Source of the DNA: DASYQD01 sp036005845
Lineage (GTDB): Bacteria > Acidobacteriota > Thermoanaerobaculia > Multivoradales > JAIOJS01
Direction of reading: 5' to 3'
DNA length: 14,945 bases
Assembly (NCBI GenBank): GCA_036005845.1
Contig: DASYQD010000138.1
Location: forward strand, 1 to 14,945
Shown: in pieces, positions 12,248 to 14,945 of the stretch
Layout: every line of letters begins with the position of its first letter
Position numbering within the stretch: position 1 is the first letter of the stretch
Notes under the pieces: generated by a model
What the model was told of the DNA's origin: nothing
The model's database searches: none
What the model saw: only the letters and a program-made list of their open reading frames with translations
Made by a program: the position numbers and the translations under genes

Positions 12248-14769
12248 TCGTCGAAGAGCGAGTCGTCGCCGATGGGCATCCCCGGCGGCGCCTCGGGCGC
12301 CTTCACCAGTTGCTGCGGCTGCCACTCGCGGCGCTCGAGGTAGCGCTCGAGGTCGCGCGCCAGCAGCTTGCGGTGAGCGGCTTCGGCGCGATCGGCGACC
12401 GGCGTCGCGAGCTTGCGGGCGAGGTCGCGGATCTGCGCCTCGGCGCGCACCTTCACCGGGTAAGGCGTATCGTCGCCCGCGGCGAGCGCCACGAGCCGAT
12501 CGGCGGTGACGCGCTGCACGACGCGCGCGATCTCGGCGAGGCGCGCGTCGGCGGCCGGCTTGGCCGGGAACGCGGTGTCGACGACGGCGCCTAGGACCTC
12601 CTCGAGCGACGGCTGCTGCGCGTCGCGGCGGTGGAAATCGGCGACGCGGCCGAGGCGTTCCGGCTGCAGCACGGCTTGCAGCACCAGGTCGGCGGCAGTG
12701 GCCGCGGCGCCCAACGAATCGAAGACGAGCCCGGTCTGTCCCTTGAACATCTCGCGGTTGGGATCGAAGCCGGCCGGCCGCGGCAGCAGGAGCTTCAGCA
12801 CCGGTTCCGGCAGGTCGAGCGCCTTCGGCTCGATCGCCGACAGCAGCGCCTGGAGCGCGCGGCGTTGCACCGCCGGATCGACGAAGCGCGCCGGGGCGCC
12901 CTCGCCGCGCAGGCCGTAGTCGTAGTCGAGGCCGCCGATCGTCTTCGCCGCCGCGTCGACCTGGTAGCGGTGCCAGAGGTAGATCGGCGCCAGCACCTCC
13001 TGCAGCTTGGCGAGCGGGCGGCCGGCGGCGATGTTGTGCTCGCCGAAGGCGGCGAGCGCGGCCCGGCGCACGCGCAGCACCTCTTCGAGCTCGGCCGCCG
13101 GGTCACTGCCGTTGTCCCACAGGTTGGCCCACGGCTGCGCCGCGCCGGCGGGCCGCGCGTCCTCGTCGGTGAGGAAGCGCAGGCCGTGCTTGCCGCCCTC
13201 GACGAGCAACGCGTCGAGCTCCCGCTTCTCGTCGCTGCCGGCAGGGAGCTCGGTGTAGGCGTAGCGAATGGCCTGCACGTCCCAGGCGCCGACTCCGGTG
13301 GTGTAGACCTGCGAGACGTCGAGCTTGCCGTCCTTGCCGAGACGCACCAGCGGCGACGGGTAGTCCATCACCGAGGCGCGCCCGCCGTACGTGGATGCCG
13401 CGAAGTTGTGCGCCAGCCCTAGTGCGTGCCCCACCTCGTGCGCGGCGAGCTGGCGGATGCGCCAGAGCGCGAGCTGCACCGGGTCGTCGGGCGCGCCGCT
13501 GCCGGTCTTCTCGGCGCCCAGCAGGCCCTCGAAGATAAGGATGTCCTGCCGCACGCGCAGCGAGCCGAGCGTCACGTGCCCCTTCACCAACTCGCCGGTG
13601 CGCGGATCGATGACGCCGCCGCCGTACGACCAGCCGCGCGTCGCGCGGTGTACCCACTGCACGACGTTGTAGCGCACGTCGAGCGGGTGCGCGCCCGGCG
13701 GCAGCAGCTCGACGCGATAGCCGTCCGGGAAGCCGGCCTGCGCGAAGGCGTCCTTCCACCAGCCGGCGCCGGCGAGCAGCGCGCTGCGGATGGGCTCGGG
13801 CGCCGCGGGGTCGACGTAGAAGACGATCGGCTTCTTCGCGGGGCCGGTCGTGCCCGCTGCGTGTTGCAGCCGGTGCCGCGAGATCCATCGCGTCTCGATC
13901 GGCTGGCCGAGCGGCGCCGCGTAATCCGCGAAGGTGATGCCGAAGCTGCCGGCGCGCGGGTCGAAGGCGCGCGGCTGGTAGCCGGCGTCCGGCAGGCGGA
14001 TGAGCGAGTGGTGCTGCACCACGGTCACCGACTGCGGCTGCGGCGCCGTCGCCTGCAGCTCCGGACCCGGCTCCTTGCCGCCGAAGGTGAGGATCGCCTC
14101 GAGCTCGAGGTTGTCGGGGAAGGAGAGGCAGTTGTCGGGGTCGAGGGCGCTGCGATTGGCGTCGAGGTCGAAGCTGCCTTCCTTCGCCTGCTGGATGGTG
14201 CGCGACACGCCGTGCGCGTCGCGGACGACGAACGGCGTCAGGTCGACGAGGGCGCGGCCGTCGGGGTCGAGGGCGGCGATCTCGGCCCCCCACAGCACCG
14301 AGGTGGCGAACGACTCGGCGACGGCGCGGCGCTCGGCGGGATCGGGCGATTGCGCGCGGTAGCGCTGGTTGGGCTCTTCGAGCAGCACGCGCGGACCAAG
14401 GCGGCGAAGCCGCACGACGCGGGTGGCGCCGATCTGGCCGCGGTCGAGGCCGATGGGGTTGCTGCCGACGCCGGTGAGCAGGCCTTCGACGTAGAGGTAT
14501 TCGCCGACGACGCCCTCGGCACCCGGCGGCGGCAGCTCGGCCCACAGCTTGCCGCGGTCGCGATCGAGGTAGGTGACGAGCAGGCCGGGCCGCGCGGTCA
14601 GGCCCTTGACCTTGTCGGCGATCTTCGGCGGGCCTTCTGGAGATGGAGTGGGCGCCGCAGCCGGCGGCGGCGGCTCGGGCTTCTTCGCCGCCGACGTCGC
14701 CGGCGCGAGGGCGGCGAGCGTGACCAGCAGGCAGCACGCGAGCGAGGCGCGAGCGAACGATCTCGGCAT
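12244..14769 (-). CDS. Secreted zinc-dependent metzincin-type metalloprotease (DUF5117/DUF4953-like)
   Basis: The protein has 841 residues from the ATG at 14769, chosen because GGAG lies just upstream and a clean signal peptide follows (RSFARASL, hydrophobic 9-24, cut near ATSA). A Pro/Ala-rich linker (30-50) comes next. The N-terminal half (about 55-310) looks like the DUF5117-type region that precedes these proteases. The zinc site is HEVGHALGLAH at 444-454, giving ligands H444, H448 and H454 with catalytic E445; a Met-turn ASVMDYP (M468) follows, as in metzincins. SYGGGVIDPRTGEL (381-394) lies just before. The C-terminal 300 residues are helical, with an acidic end. Probable location is periplasmic or secreted. 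Substrates are unknown. Its stop overlaps the start of the glutaminyl cyclase gene. Confidence 0.88.
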   Translation of the reverse strand: MPRSFARASLACCLLVTLAALAPATSAAKKPEPPPPAAAPTPSPEGPPKIADKVKGLTARPGLLVTYLDRDRGKLWAELPPPGAEGVVGEYLYVEGLLTGVGSNPIGLDRGQIGATRVVRLRRLGPRVLLEEPNQRYRAQSPDPAERRAVAESFATSVLWGAEIAALDPDGRALVDLTPFVVRDAHGVSRTIQQAKEGSFDLDANRSALDPDNCLSFPDNLELEAILTFGGKEPGPELQATAPQPQSVTVVQHHSLIRLPDAGYQPRAFDPRAGSFGITFADYAAPLGQPIETRWISRHRLQHAAGTTGPAKKPIVFYVDPAAPEPIRSALLAGAGWWKDAFAQAGFPDGYRVELLPPGAHPLDVRYNVVQWVHRATRGWSYGGGVIDPRTGELVKGHVTLGSLRVRQDILIFEGLLGAEKTGSGAPDDPVQLALWRIRQLAAHEVGHALGLAHNFAASTYGGRASVMDYPSPLVRLGKDGKLDVSQVYTTGVGAWDVQAIRYAYTELPAGSDEKRELDALLVEGGKHGLRFLTDEDARPAGAAQPWANLWDNGSDPAAELEEVLRVRRAALAAFGEHNIAAGRPLAKLQEVLAPIYLWHRYQVDAAAKTIGGLDYDYGLRGEGAPARFVDPAVQRRALQALLSAIEPKALDLPEPVLKLLLPRPAGFDPNREMFKGQTGLVFDSLGAAATAADLVLQAVLQPERLGRVADFHRRDAQQPSLEEVLGAVVDTAFPAKPAADARLAEIARVVQRVTADRLVALAAGDDTPYPVKVRAEAQIRDLARKLATPVADRAEAAHRKLLARDLERYLERREWQPQQLVKAPEAPPGMPIGDDSLFDE

Positions 14770-14821
14770 CGGAGTCTCCAAGTGAGGGTGTGGCCGGATG
14801 CGCGGCAAACGGGGCGCGGTC

Positions 14822-14827
14822 AGCATA
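14822..14827 (-). promoter_or_regulatory. Extended -10 for the metalloprotease operon
   Basis: On the minus strand the sequence reads TGC-TATGCT, an extended -10 (TGn plus 4 of 6), 52 nt before the ATG at 14769. The -35 position holds only a weak match. The start of transcription would be near 14815. Confidence 0.45.
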
Positions 14828-14832
14828 GCAAG

Positions 14833-14849
14833 CACCGGCTCGCCCGGTG
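14833..14849. promoter_or_regulatory. Dyad between divergent promoters
   Basis: CACCGG (14833-14838) and CCGGTG (14844-14849) form a 6-bp dyad with a 5-nt spacer, between the two divergent -10 boxes (14822-14827 and 14859-14864). It is well placed for an operator controlling both genes, but 6-bp dyads are common at this GC content. Confidence 0.3.
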
Positions 14850-14858
14850 ACCGCGGCC

Positions 14859-14864
14859 TATAAT
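14859..14864 (+). promoter_or_regulatory. Consensus -10 box TATAAT
   Basis: A perfect TATAAT lies 22 nt before the ATG at 14887, which is striking in such GC-rich DNA. No good -35 is visible at 16-18 nt, so an activator or the nearby dyad may matter. The predicted start near 14871 gives a leader of about 16 nt that still contains GAGG. Confidence 0.55.
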
Positions 14865-14886
14865 CCTTGCGATCCCTCGAGGTGCG

Positions 14887-14945
14887 ATGAGCGCAGATCC
14901 CAACGACCCTTCGCGCCAGGTCGATCCCTCCCCGAAGGTCGATCC
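14887..14945 (+). CDS. Start of an unidentified gene, cut by the window end
   Basis: An ATG at 14887 follows GAGG (14879-14882) and a TATAAT at 14859. Only 19 full codons are visible, reading MSADPNDPSRQVDPSPKVD; they are polar and Pro/Asp-rich with no signal peptide so far. The short repeat of (Q/K)VDP-type units may mark a disordered N-terminus. The family cannot be named from this fragment. Confidence 0.5.
   Translation, partial: MSADPNDPSRQVDPSPKVD

Noticed and set aside
13426..14850. 474-codon plus-strand frame opposite the metalloprotease
   Set aside because: Antisense to a gene with an intact metzincin site; no motif of its own.

Overview
The window is very GC-rich (about 70% by eye). 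It looks like chromosomal DNA of a Gram-negative bacterium: there is a lipobox protein with a non-Asp +2 residue, a periplasmic HtrA protease, LspA and a bactofilin. Gene content and GC fit a deltaproteobacterial/Myxococcota/Binatota-type lineage, but the sequence alone does not settle the taxon. Most genes are housekeeping or envelope genes. I see no phage, transposase, CRISPR or classical defence genes.

Layout. Positions 1-2431 (+): the 3' end of thiE, acpS (4-nt overlap), lspA and an RluA/RluD-family pseudouridine synthase. A long imperfect palindrome fills the gap before a convergent minus-strand unit (4391-2591) of promoter, tRNA-Gly(CCC), bactofilin and alanine dehydrogenase; the last two overlap by 4 nt. 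Positions 4429-4707 (+): a small unidentified gene with a very short leader. Positions 8828-4790 (-): three genes joined by 4-nt overlaps, namely a GYF_2-AIM24 protein, an HtrA-like protease with about four PDZ repeats, and a trypsin-fold protein that has lost its nucleophilic serine. Positions 9021-9710 (+): an unidentified membrane-anchored coiled-coil protein. Positions 9711-10741: about 1 kb with no credible gene, packed with three adjacent palindromic elements, one carrying a nested pair of CGTCATTGCGAG-type repeats. Positions 10742-11392 (+): KDPG/KHG aldolase. Positions 14769-11417 (-): a secreted metzincin-type metalloprotease overlapping a lipoprotein glutaminyl cyclase. A new plus-strand gene starts at 14887 behind a perfect TATAAT.

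How the genes may work together (inference). Two envelope modules stand out: the AIM24/HtrA/pseudoprotease operon, which could be a membrane or periplasmic quality-control unit, and the metalloprotease/glutaminyl cyclase pair, which could process and cap exported proteins. The most unusual non-coding signal is the palindrome cluster at 9798-10640.
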